Shown piece by piece: positions 12,654 through 22,506 of a DNA stretch of 64,000 bases. The position numbers were made by a program, and so were the translations under genes. The notes under the pieces were generated by a model. It was given only the letters and a program-made list of their open reading frames with translations. It made no database searches and was not told where the DNA came from. The DNA comes from Eutypa lata. Its lineage: Eukaryota; Ascomycota; Sordariomycetes; Xylariales; Diatrypaceae. The stretch lies in NCBI GenBank assembly GCA_022661535.1, contig JAKULF010000006.1, positions 1-64,000 of the forward strand. The letters are read 5' to 3'. The number at the start of each line of letters is the position of its first letter. Position 1 is the first letter of the stretch.

Positions 12654-15202
12654 ATGAATGAAACAAAAGGGCATGCTCACCATCTGGTGAAACGTGCAAG
12701 CAGCGTTGAGCCTTCTTCCGAGGAAGACCTCCACGGGGGAATTCGAACTCCAGTAACACAGGCAGAGCTCCAAAAGAGCAATCCCCCCGTTCTTCCAATC
12801 ACAACGCTATTCCGCAAGCAAGGACACAAGGACTTAGACCAAATCGCCACACAGCCATCAGTCTTCGACGACCCGGAAATTGCGAAGAACTTTCAACCGA
12901 CTGAAAAGTACGAAAACCTACATCGCTTCGACCCAAGTGCAAGATGGACTTGGGCTGAAGAACTGCCACTCATCAATAAGATTGATTGGAAAATCACCCT
13001 ATGGGCGTGCATAGCATTCTTTGCACTTGACCTCGACAGAGGGAACTTGAGCCAGGCGAATACGGATAACTTCCTAGAGGATTTGTCTATGTCTACCAAT
13101 GGTGAGTTATGTATCATGGTTATGATCAGCGCTATAAGGCTAACGATTATACCAATAGATTACAACTTGGGAAATATAGTCTTCAAACTGGCATTCCTGT
13201 GTGCGGAACTGCCTTCTCAACTCATAAGCAAGAAGCTTGGTGAGAATAACCGAACATGATGTATTTGATGAAGCTAACTTGTAATCCAGGCCCGGATAGA
13301 TGGGTGTGTTGATCTGTACTGCAATATGTACTAATTTGACCTACCTGCTTACATCGTGGTAGATTCCAACCATCATGTGCTTATGGAGTGTTGTATCGGC
13401 GTCTCAGTTCTGGCTTAGTGGACGATCAAGCTTTCTTGTTTGCCGTGCGTTGGGTATGTACCCCTTTTCCTGGACCCTGTGTACACTCTCCGAGGCCATC
13501 GTCTAGCTTCCGTTGACCTTTGCTTCAAATACTGACGTACTCATAGTATGTGGATTTTACCATTATCATATATATTACCGTGGGCCTGCGAATCAGACGT
13601 TTCCTAGGACACGAGATTTTAAGTTTGTGCATATGCTAACACATAGCAGCTGGGCGCTTTCCAAGGTAATGCTTGATCTCCCATTCGGACCCATCCCGGT
13701 AGTGTAAAGCATGAACATCATTAGGGAAGATCTCTGACAAAACTAGGTGGCTTCATTCCTGATATGATACTATACCTAGTAGGTCACGAACATATATCAA
13801 TGTCGTACCTCTACCCACTAACGAGCACATTACTCTAGTCGTACTTTTTTAAGGGTGCCGAGCTCCCTTTCCGACTAGCTTTATTTTGGACGGCACTTCG
13901 AATTGTGGACATTGTAGCACCAATACTGGCTTTCGGCATCCTGCGGCTCCGCGGGGTTCATGGCTATGAAGGTTGGAGGTGGCTGTTCCTTATCGAGGGC
14001 ATATTCACACTGGTTGTGGGAGTTTGGTCGTGGTTCACCATGGCCGCAAGCCCTACACAAACAAAGTCTTGGTATCGTCCAAAAGGATGGTTCACAGAAC
14101 GCGAAGAAGTGATAATGGTCAATCGCATACTCAGGGATGATCCATCGAAAGGTGATATGCATAATCGGCAAGCGGTTGACTTGAAGCTTTTGTGGAAGTC
14201 TATCACTGATTTCGATCTATGGCCGATCTATATTATTGGCCTGGTGTTTCAGATTCCCACCGGTCCGCCCGACCAATATCTAACGCTTATACTTCGAAGT
14301 CTCGGGTTTGATACGTTCAACTCCAATCTATTGACTATTCCTAGCCAGGTGGTGGGCGCCATCACGGCAAGTTATTCACCTTTTCTAGAGAACAACTGTT
14401 ATAGGGGCTTATTAACATGGCTGTAGATGCTTGCTCTTACATATCTCTCTGAATCATGGAATGAAAGATCTATAACGGCTGGGTTTTACGAAGTATGGGT
14501 TCTACCTAACCTGATCGCCCTATCTGTCCTACCGGGCGACGCCCCAGCATGGGCGAAATATGCTGCTATAACGGTCCTGTTATCGGCACCATCCCGTAAG
14601 TGCCCCCCTCTGATTAAAAAACCCTTCGTCATAGCCGCTAATGCATAGCATAGCACATGCACTTCAAGTTGCCTGGTGCAGTCGTAACTCAAACGCCGTG
14701 AGGACTAGAACTGTTTCCGCAGCGTTGTATAAGTAAGCTATCGATGTCGACATGTTATATGTTGATGACAGTGCTTATTGTTTGGTTCCAGCATGTTTGT
14801 ACAAGTTTCGGGAATTGTGTATTCGAATATTTATCGGACCGACGATCAGCCTGACTGTAAGTTACCTGGCAGGACATGTTACTTCTGAAGCTCATCGGTC
14901 CTCAATTTAACAAACCTTGCTACTAGATCGGCGGGGAAACCGGCAGCTAGTCGCAGTATGTGCAGCTAATATTGTGGTGTATGGGTTGACGAAGGTTTAT
15001 TACATACGGCGGAACAAGAGAAGGGACGCAGAGTGGAATGTGATGACAAGAGAGGTTAGTCATCATTCCCCCAATGGAGGTACCTAGTTGAACCTCGCTA
15101 CGAAATTGTCACTAACTTCAATCTTGCTAGCAACAACTATACTATATGGAGACAACTACGGATTCGGGTAGTAAGAGGAAGGATTTCCGGTTTGCACACT
15201 GA
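12654..15202 (+). CDS. MFS transporter, ACS family (DAL5/allantoate permease-like)
   Basis: Predicted plasma-membrane proton symporter of the anion:cation symporter family, which imports organic anions such as allantoate, nicotinate or other vitamins; the substrate is unknown. Exons: 12654-13101, 13159-13239, 13290-13303, 13363-13453, 13747-13778, 13839-14366, 14427-14595, 14654-14732, 14792-14856, 14927-15054, 15131-15202. These sum to 1707 nt (568 aa). Family motifs occur in order: [117 protein letters not shown] and the terminal KDFRFAH. The intron at 14367-14426 has a GC donor. A 16-nt stretch at 13650-13665 encodes the expected LGAFQ between exons 4 and 5 but is out of phase by one base (see findings), so function is uncertain. 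Confidence 0.85.
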
Positions 15203-15888
15203 TATGGTTGGGGTCGTGTACGTCGATTCCTAAGCTGAGAAGATTAAAGGTTACAGCCTTTTCTCAAGAGAAGTTGTTATTTCGCTTTGTTGTAAACTTG
15301 AAATAGGGCAAACCACAATGTTACCTTTCTTCATAGACTTGTAGATGGGTGATCAATAATAATGTTCCAAAATCATGTGATAATGAAGACCCCACAGGAG
15401 AGCAAAAGGAGGGGTTCGTTGGACAACATTCAATATTACTACTTAGAGGTAGAGTAGAGCCTTAAGAAGTAAGTACGTAGTAACTTTACATAGTGACTTG
15501 CATATGTTTGCACATGGGGGTATCCTTGTATTAAACTTATCAATTGGTCTACCTGGTTCGCTAAATCACTATGGTGACCTTTGGTGACTTTGGTGACCAT
15601 TTTTATTTGATTGACCGCCTTATTGGACCCTGCTTCTGCTTCTCGGTGGTTGGCCCAACTTTTTTTCTCACCCCCCTCGATTAACCTCGTCTAACAACCT
15701 TCACCTTACCTTTTCTGTCTCCCACATTATCAATTTACCTTCGGGTTTTCTCTGCTCAATTCACAATCCCATTATTCTTAGACTTTGTCGAGATTTAGTT
15801 TCTAGGCCCTGTACTTGCACTGCAATTGATTGATTGATTGATTGACTGACACTTCCTCACCGATTCCTTCCCCCCGCAGTTAATCGAT
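15203..15888. promoter_or_regulatory. Intergenic region and promoter of the coiled-coil gene
   Basis: This 686-bp spacer holds the transporter 3' end and the promoter of the gene at 15889. Three GGTGAC words occur at 15573, 15583 and 15592, spaced 10 and 9 bp. A pyrimidine-rich stretch covers about 15640-15790, typical of fungal 5' leaders. A (TTGA)n tract lies at about 15826-15846, followed by another CT-rich run and a start context of CGATATGGG. No RNA gene or other coding frame is visible. Confidence 0.5.
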
Positions 15889-17705
15889 ATGGGCAACGTC
15901 CTCTCCACCTTCTATGGCTCCGACTCCTCCACGATCCCCAAGAATGAGAGGGAAGCGATAGAAAAGAAGCTTTCCGAGAAGGACGAGAGCATCGAGAAGC
16001 TTGAGAAAGATATCGCCGCCAAGGAGAAGGAGCTCGAAGAGAGCAGTGATAAACTCACCGAAGCCTCCGAAGAAGTAGAAACTTTGCAAAAGAAGGTCGA
16101 CGAACTCGAGACAAAAACCTCGGATCTAGAAAAAGAGACACAGGAGAAGATTGCGAAGCTCGAGTCTGAGCTGAAGCAGCACAACGACCAGTCGGTAGAG
16201 CAGCGTGGTGCTCTCGAGGAGGCTGCCGCCAAGACTGACCAAGAGCTTGCTGCCGCCCGAGGTCAACTGACACAACTGGAAGCCAAACTCAAGGACCTCC
16301 AGGAGGAGAAGACCACGCTTGCAGAAGAACTCTCCGCAGCCAAGAAAGCTGCAGACGAAGCTACACAGCAGGGGTCTTCGCTCGAGACCTCGTTGAAAGA
16401 GGAGCTGTCGACGGTCCGGAACCAACTCGGGGAGGCTGAGCAGCAGCGGGAGACTCTCCAGGGCGAACATTCTAAGCTCAAGGACGAACTACAGTCGATC
16501 ACGAAAGCCCTGGAAGATGAGAAGAGCGCGCTAGCCGAGTCCGAGGAAGAATTTGAAGCTCTACAGGAGGCACACGAGAAGCTGAAGAAGGAGTCCGATG
16601 AGGAACTCTCTTCATTAAAACAGCGTCTCGCCGAATCGGACCAGAAACATGGAGAAATACAAGAGGCATACGAAAAGCTCAAGGGCGACTCAGGTGATGT
16701 GCTTTCGTCTACTCAGAAGGAGCTTACCGACTCGCAACAGAAGGCTACCGAATTACAACAAGCATATGATAAACTCAAAGAGGATTCTGATGGACAGCTT
16801 ACTTCGGCCAAGAGTGATCTCACCGCCTCTGAAGAGAAGCTTGCTGAGTTGCAACAAGCCCATGACAAGCTGAAGACGGACTCGGAAGAAGGCTCCTCGT
16901 CTGCCCAGAAGGCTCTCGCCGAGTCCCAAGAAGCATTGGACAAATTGAAGAAGGATTCGGAAGAAGAGTCATCGTCTGCCAAGCAGGCCCTTGCCGCAAG
17001 CCAAGAGAAGCTTGCCGAGCTACAGGAGGCACATGACAAGCTCCAGAAGGATTCGGAAGAGGGTGTCGCCTCGGCTAAGAAGGACGCAGCTGATTGGGAA
17101 GCTAAGCTCGAGGCCTTGAAGGAGGCGCATGCCACCCTTGCCAAAGAGTTGGAAGCCGCCAAGCAGGGTGCTACCGACGGCGAGGAACAGAAGAAGGCTC
17201 TCGAGGAGGCACACGAGGCCGAGCTGGAGAAGGTGAAGTCGGAGGCTGCGACGCTGGAGGATCAGGTCAAGTCCACCCAGGACGAACGTACCAAGCTGCA
17301 GGGACAATATGATGAGCAAGCCACTGAGCTATCTAGTCTTCGCAGCCAGGTAGAAGAGGCGCAGAGCAAGCTGACCAAGGCCGAAGAGGACCTGAAAGCA
17401 GCTGAAGAGGTAAGCCAACATGTATTCCTACTAATAACCTAATGGAGAACTAAGACATGCTAACATGATAACAGTCGAAGAAGGACCTCGAGTCTAAGGC
17501 AGCCGAGCTCGAGTCGGAGAAGGAGAAAAGCCAGAAGGACAGCGCGGAGCTGAATAAAGAACTACAGGAGGCCAAGTCGAGCGTGGAGAGTCTCGAGGGT
17601 GAGAAGAAGGCGGCAGCAGATAAGGTGGAAGCACTAGAGCAAGAGATCAAGCAGCTGAAGGAGGCGAAACCCGAGGCTGAGGCCGAGGCTGCGAAGGGGG
17701 AATGA
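15889..17705 (+). CDS. N-myristoylation-motif coiled-coil repeat protein
   Basis: Two exons, 15889-17409 and 17475-17705, give 583 aa; the intron has a GTAAGC donor and ACAG acceptor. The protein begins MGNVLSTFYG, a good N-myristoyltransferase site (Gly2, Ser6), suggesting membrane attachment. Apart from about 20 N-terminal residues it is almost wholly charged, Glu/Lys/Ala/Leu-rich heptad coiled coil. Residues about 227-411 form six near-repeats starting [EQ]A[HYL][DE]KL. Five are 32 residues long; the fourth (323-347) is 25, exactly one heptad shorter. Tropomyosin- or myosin-tail-like similarity would be expected from composition alone and says little. I do not recognise a specific family; a membrane-tethered scaffold is inference. 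Long minus-strand frames here are shadows of its biased codons. Confidence 0.88.
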
Positions 17706-18469
17706 TGAGTCTCTGTTTCCATGATACCCACATGGCATTGGCGTACTGATTTTGCTTTCTTATTCCTCTCGTTTGCTCTCTCCCCCCTTTTATGTATGTA
17801 TGTTATGGATGTATGTATGGGATATGATAACGACACCAGAATTTGCATGCACGAAGATACATTTGAAGTCCACTACCCATCCCGCTCCTGGTACACATAG
17901 CTCTCTAGCATATATGAAATTACGAAATGGATAAACTACCTATACACACTTAATTATGTAAATCTATGTATGTGCCCATGATGATAAGATCGAATATATA
18001 GGTTCCACAGGCATGGGTAGCGGTAGCAGTAGCTGTAAGTAAGTACATACATACCTTCGTATATGTAGTGAGGTTGTAGGTAGCTTGGTGTCAGCTGGTT
18101 GGTTGAGCTTTGCCAAGTGGCGCGGGGTCATCGGTGATCTTGAAAGCTCAATGTTCCGTTAAAATTGGCTGTCCCCTCCCTCCCTCACTATATATACCTC
18201 TTTTTATGATGGAACGGAAGTGGGATGACATATCGTAAATATTTACATACTGCTGAGGTACCGATTCTCCGGATTCGCAGTTAATGGAAGTGCCTAGTGA
18301 ACTTTATTGACAATCATCTACTTTAACCACTGACCTAGCCTCTAGTTTGCGCTAGAAGAGCTATTGTCATCCTATCTTAGTTTATCTACGTCGGGTAACT
18401 GAGGTCGATAGCCCACCTACATCCTTCTTCCATCACCTATCCTGCGATTGTTCTTAGACCTCAACGACT
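17706..18469. other. Intergenic region, 3' of coiled-coil gene to prefoldin promoter
   Basis: About 760 bp with no supported gene. It contains short TATG and AGGTA-type simple repeats (17790-17825, 18040-18085), a TATATATA stretch near 18190, and CT-rich sequence just before the prefoldin start at 18470. Confidence 0.5.
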
Positions 18470-19247
18470 ATGGCGGGCAGAAATGAAACCGGTGCGTGAC
18501 CTATGTTCCTAATATACTTACTATATTACCTATGAAGGTATTGGTGCAGGTAGCTAATTGTGAGAATTCGAGTAGTCAATCTCGACACCCTAAATACCCA
18601 GCAGCTCACCCAGGTCAAGAAGCAGCTGGATGAGGAGCTGGAGCACCTCACCTCGTCCTTCACACAGCTTCATGCTGCCCAATCCAAGTTCCGAGAGTGT
18701 CTGCGTTGTGTTCAAGGCGGACGGACATCCGCACTTCAAGGTCCGTTATCTTCTACTTTAGCTGTGCCCGTGTTTTGTGTTGGTCTTCAGGTCTAACCAC
18801 GTCCGAACAAATAGAAAACAACCCCATTCTAGTCCCGCTTACCAACTCGCTTTACGTTCGCGGAAACCTCACCAATGCCTCTCACGTTGTTGTCGATGTC
18901 GGTACCGGCTTCTATGTTGAAAAGGTAGCCTTGACTTGATTCCTCCTACTCTACACAGCGGATATAACGTCTAGGGCCCTATAGACATACTAATGTGGGC
19001 CATTCAGGACATTAAGTCGGCCGCTCAGTTTTACGAGAATAAGGTAGGAGAGGTCGGAGGGAGCGTTAAAGAGCTCGAGGCTATTGTGCAAACTAAGTCT
19101 AACAATCTTCGCGTTGTAGAGGAAGGTAAGATTGCTTGTCTCTACCCATCAGAAGAAGCTTGTCGTGGATGACAACTAACTTCTAGCTACTCCCTAGTTC
19201 TGAGGCAAAAACTAGCCGCTCCTCCTCCACAAGCTCCCACTCCCTAG
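18470..19247 (+). CDS. GIM5: Prefoldin subunit 5 (alpha-type)
   Basis: Subunit of the hexameric prefoldin co-chaperone, which binds nascent actin and tubulin and hands them to the CCT chaperonin. Exons: 18470-18491, about 18576-18740, 18791-18924, 19008-19135, 19198-19247. The protein is about 155-165 aa, normal for alpha prefoldins. The N-terminal helix carries VNLDTLNTQQLTQVKKQLDEE, the beta-hairpin region LVPLTNSLYVRGNL and VVDVGTGFYVEK, and the C-terminal helix reads ENKVGEVGGSVKELEAIV. It ends in the Pro-rich tail LAAPPPQAPTP. The first intron acceptor could be at 18572 or 18575, one residue apart. It converges on the minus-strand gene ending at 19419. A second prefoldin subunit lies 17 kb away. 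Confidence 0.93.
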
Positions 19248-19418
19248 ATACGGAGGCTGTTGTAGGAGTCTTACCGGCAACATGTGGTTTTTGCGTCTCC
19301 TTCAAGGACCGACTGTATACTCGACTAAGCCCCCCATCTATTTTATTAAGGCGGCTAGCCTACACCCTGTAGCGTATTCGAGTGTGCAAAACGCAAGTTG
19401 GTAGACAATGGTGCTCCA

Positions 19419-21296
19419 TCAAGCTCTACCCTGAGCCTTCTCGAGGACATCTTGGACGTTCTGAACGACACTTACAAACCGGCTAACCCTGTCCAGGCCC
19501 GTGGCCGCCGCATTGTCTCCGTCGTTAAATAGAAGATCTAAACCATCTCCCCATGCATTTCCTCCCGCCTGAGTGCCCCCTTGAGACAATTGGTCCCAGT
19601 GCTCGCCGTATATGGTGATGCTGAAATCAATCTTAGGTGGCTGAGTCATGTCATCTACGCGCATCCAGCGGCGGTTGATGCCCATCTCGATGATGTAGGG
19701 TGTGGTCTTCCATCTAAAGCGGTAAGTGCTCTTGACGGTGACGTCCTTGAGCGCTTTACCAACCGGGTCATTGCGTCTTAGTGTGATCTGCGGGAAGGAC
19801 TCAAAGTTACAACCTTGCATGCGAATTGTAGCCGACGCTAGGAATTGGTCTATGGCCGTGGTGTTGATATTGGCCACACTACCGTCTCTAGAAACCTCTA
19901 TGTTCCAATCGAACTTCCTATCACAAGAGTTTTAGCCATGGCTCATCTGTCTGAATAATTTGACACCACATACCTTCCTATGCTGAGAATTGTGAGATCG
20001 AGCTCCGTGAGATTAGATTTCCCACGAAACGTCCTGACTCGGGTCATTTGGTGCCGGGGAACTCCTGTCGTCGGACCCTTGGAACCATGAGTGGTTTGGG
20101 TTATGTCAGCCTGGAGCCTCCCGTTTTCCCAGTACGCTTCAAAGATGTGGTCTGGCATAACGTCCGTAGTCGAGGGTATCTGATTGTCTGTTGGTAGCAG
20201 AGGGCCATTGCCCTGTTGTATCATTGTCAGAATATTTCTGGCCGTGTTCTCGTCAGTCATCCTGTTAGATGGTTAGCCTACGGACTGTAACTAAAATGGA
20301 ATGAAGTGCTCAATATGGTGCTCACTCGGTCACTAATCGGCCTGAAGCTCTAGGACTATCCACCATTGCCCTGAACCGTTCATACTCGAGAGATAACTGG
20401 CCTCGCGGATATGATTGAAGAACGAAGTGGCCTAGATGGAATCTTAAAACCAGACCCGGCTGTTGTCGACTTGTCTTTCTTAGGCCCTGATAAATAGCCC
20501 GGTTGAGACTTGTTACAAATTCTCTTGTCTCATGCTTTTGGAACTGGCCAAGAGGGTAGTCTAGCTGGGGTCTGGCCCCGGATCCCTGGATAGCAAGGGT
20601 GACACGAAATTTTTTCATATTTCTTGCCAGTGGTTCCTGAAAGAGTGCCGATGTTGAGGCGGACTTATCCGAGGCGAGCTCATTAGCCAATTCTCGTGCA
20701 GTCTCGACGAGGTTCCGGGTTTCTTGCTCGCTACCCGTCTCAATGTGTATGAACATTCCAGGTGGAGTTCCTCGAAGCTCAATAACGTAACGGCTTTCTC
20801 TATGTATGAGCTCCTTGTAAGTGGCTTCGACGATCCCCTCCGAGATGTCCTTCGCACCTAGGAAAACAAAATTGGCTACGACAGGGCGGCGTGGGTAGTT
20901 TTGACCAAATTTGACACGCCTTTCATTCCATTGTTCCCAACTCAATGGCAGCCAGTCGGAGGCAAGGGATAGGGGAGTTGACTCATCTTGTGGCCGAGTT
21001 TGTGGTCGTGGAGCCGGCTGAGAAATAGCTAGGGCTGTTAGCGACATTGTGTCGGCTTTGGTTCCTGCCGTTGCATAGGCCGCAGTGCCCTCTATGCTAC
21101 AAGGGGTGTAACTGGAGAGAGGATGAGAGGAAGGCTGGTAGGTAGGCTCGTCCTTGGTGGATGTAGGCTGATCTGGGACCAAGCCATTGCCGGATGGTGC
21201 ATTGGTGCAGCTAAAAAAAATTCAGTTAAATTGTGTTATCCTTAAAGTCATCAACTGTTTCCAGGCTTACAAGTCAATAAGGTTATCATCGTCCAT
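19419..21296 (-). CDS. Conserved-looking protein of unknown function
   Basis: Four exons on the minus strand, 21296-21271, 21210-20326, 20261-19974 and 19917-19419, sum to 1698 nt (565 aa), all with GT-AG junctions in phase. It starts MDDDNLIDFCTNAPSG. Residues 1-100 look disordered (Pro/Ser/Thr-rich). From about 110 it is mixed alpha/beta with an NYPRRPVVANFVFLGAKD segment, and a helical stretch rich in Glu and Ala near 180-215. The C-terminal third has beta-rich sequence such as TYRFRWKTTPYIIEMGINRRW. There is no signal peptide, membrane segment or obvious catalytic motif. Regular splicing and unbroken frames argue for a real, constrained gene. I do not recognise the family. It shares a divergent promoter region with ORC1. 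Confidence 0.85.
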
Positions 21297-21842
21297 TGTA
21301 TCGGGTCTGGTGCGTCAAGTTCGGCGATAGGTGGAAATGACGAGAATTGGTAGAAGTAAAAGGAAAAGGTAAATCTTTTAAAATTGTTCGTCGAGCTTTA
21401 ACCGGCACAGGTGTATCAAGTAGGTTGATCTACAATGTAGCCCGCACAGCACCTGTTACGGTACAAACGTTGCAAACGAAATATGCAGGTGATGTCTGTA
21501 ATTAAAGAAGAGAAAGAGGGGCCATACATTTAAGAGAGGAAAGAGGTATGGGAAAACTTTTCTTTGAAGGTAAGGTTCACGTGCAATTTCAAAACAATCA
21601 ATATCATCAAAACCGAACATATCTGGCTGGTTTGATGCATAAAAGATGAACACCATATTCTAACTACATCTCACTTACACTGAACCAGGAGCAGCCTAAT
21701 TCACACAATATACATACATGCATGTCTACATTGATACCTGAATATCTACATAAGTAGTTGAGCAGGTTGGTAGGTAGGGAAGTAGGTACTTATCCATATG
21801 GAAATTCACTACATGTAACTTATATCGTCGAAAGGCAAGAAC

Positions 21843-21883
21843 TACCTACCTACCTACCTACCTACCTACCTACCTACCTACCT
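21843..21883. repeat. (TACC)n microsatellite
   Basis: About ten uninterrupted copies of TACC, followed directly by TATATATA. It lies between divergent genes. Confidence 0.9.
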
Positions 21884-22439
21884 ATATATATGCAGTAATA
21901 TGTGAAAGCATTAACAACACAACATAATATATTAATCTATTGGCTAATACAAACTTTACAGATATAATACAAACAGGTAAAAAAATAGTTCAAAAAAATA
22001 GGGATATCATGTTTATATGGCTATATTAATTAATAATTAACACACCTCTTGTCATAACTCCAAACTGTATATCAAATATCCCCTTAATGTCACGTGAGTT
22101 CGTGTAATGGACCAGGGGGTTTTAAGTAATTAAGTACCTAGCTCTAAGGAACTAAAGGTTCCAAGCGCGACTGTTCCCAGGCCATCAACCCTGCCAACTA
22201 CGGTGTTCCTCAACATTTTTTGTTGCATGCATCCTGTGTATTATCATTGATGACATACACCTTTACCTACGTACCTAGGTACATACGTATACTGCCCCTA
22301 TCCTCTCAAGGTATTAAGTGCTACAAGTACTCTTGGTTCTTGTGTTGCTTTCTTAATAGGTAAGTTTTGTTATAGGGTGGGCTCCACACTTCTTCATCTC
22401 AACGACATACATACTTGTTACGGTACATATTAATGAACC

Positions 22440-22463
22440 TATGATCGCAGGATTTGAACCTGC
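22440..22463 (-). ncRNA. tRNA 3'-half relic (T-arm plus acceptor strand)
   Basis: On the minus strand a perfect 5-bp T stem (GCAGG with CCTGC) encloses the loop TTCAAAT, giving the B-box word GGTTCAAATCC, followed by GATCATA as an acceptor 3' strand. No matching TATGATC, D arm or anticodon arm lies in the next 150 bases upstream on that strand, which is ORC1 5' coding sequence. It is therefore a fragment, not a working tRNA gene; it could come from a tRNA-derived insertion or read as an isolated TFIIIC site. Confidence 0.5.
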
Positions 22464-22506
22464 ATACCTTGCATACCTGACATTTTGCCCGTATATTCAA
22501 GTTAAA

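Larger units (their letters stand above)
21297..22506. promoter_or_regulatory. Divergent intergenic region upstream of ORC1
   Basis: This 1.2-kb region separates two divergent starts. It holds a (TACC)n microsatellite at about 21843-21883, an AT-rich stretch at about 21890-22080, the AGGTA/TACCT words common in this genome (for example 22265-22281), and a lone tRNA T-arm with acceptor half at 22440-22463. No complete gene is seen. The in-frame ATG at 22441 lies inside the tRNA-like piece, so the ORC1 start is placed at 22507. Confidence 0.5.

Noticed and set aside
16126..17162. Several long minus-strand frames over the coiled-coil gene
   Set aside because: They are Ser/Leu-rich mirror images of Glu/Lys-rich coding repeats and have no independent evidence.
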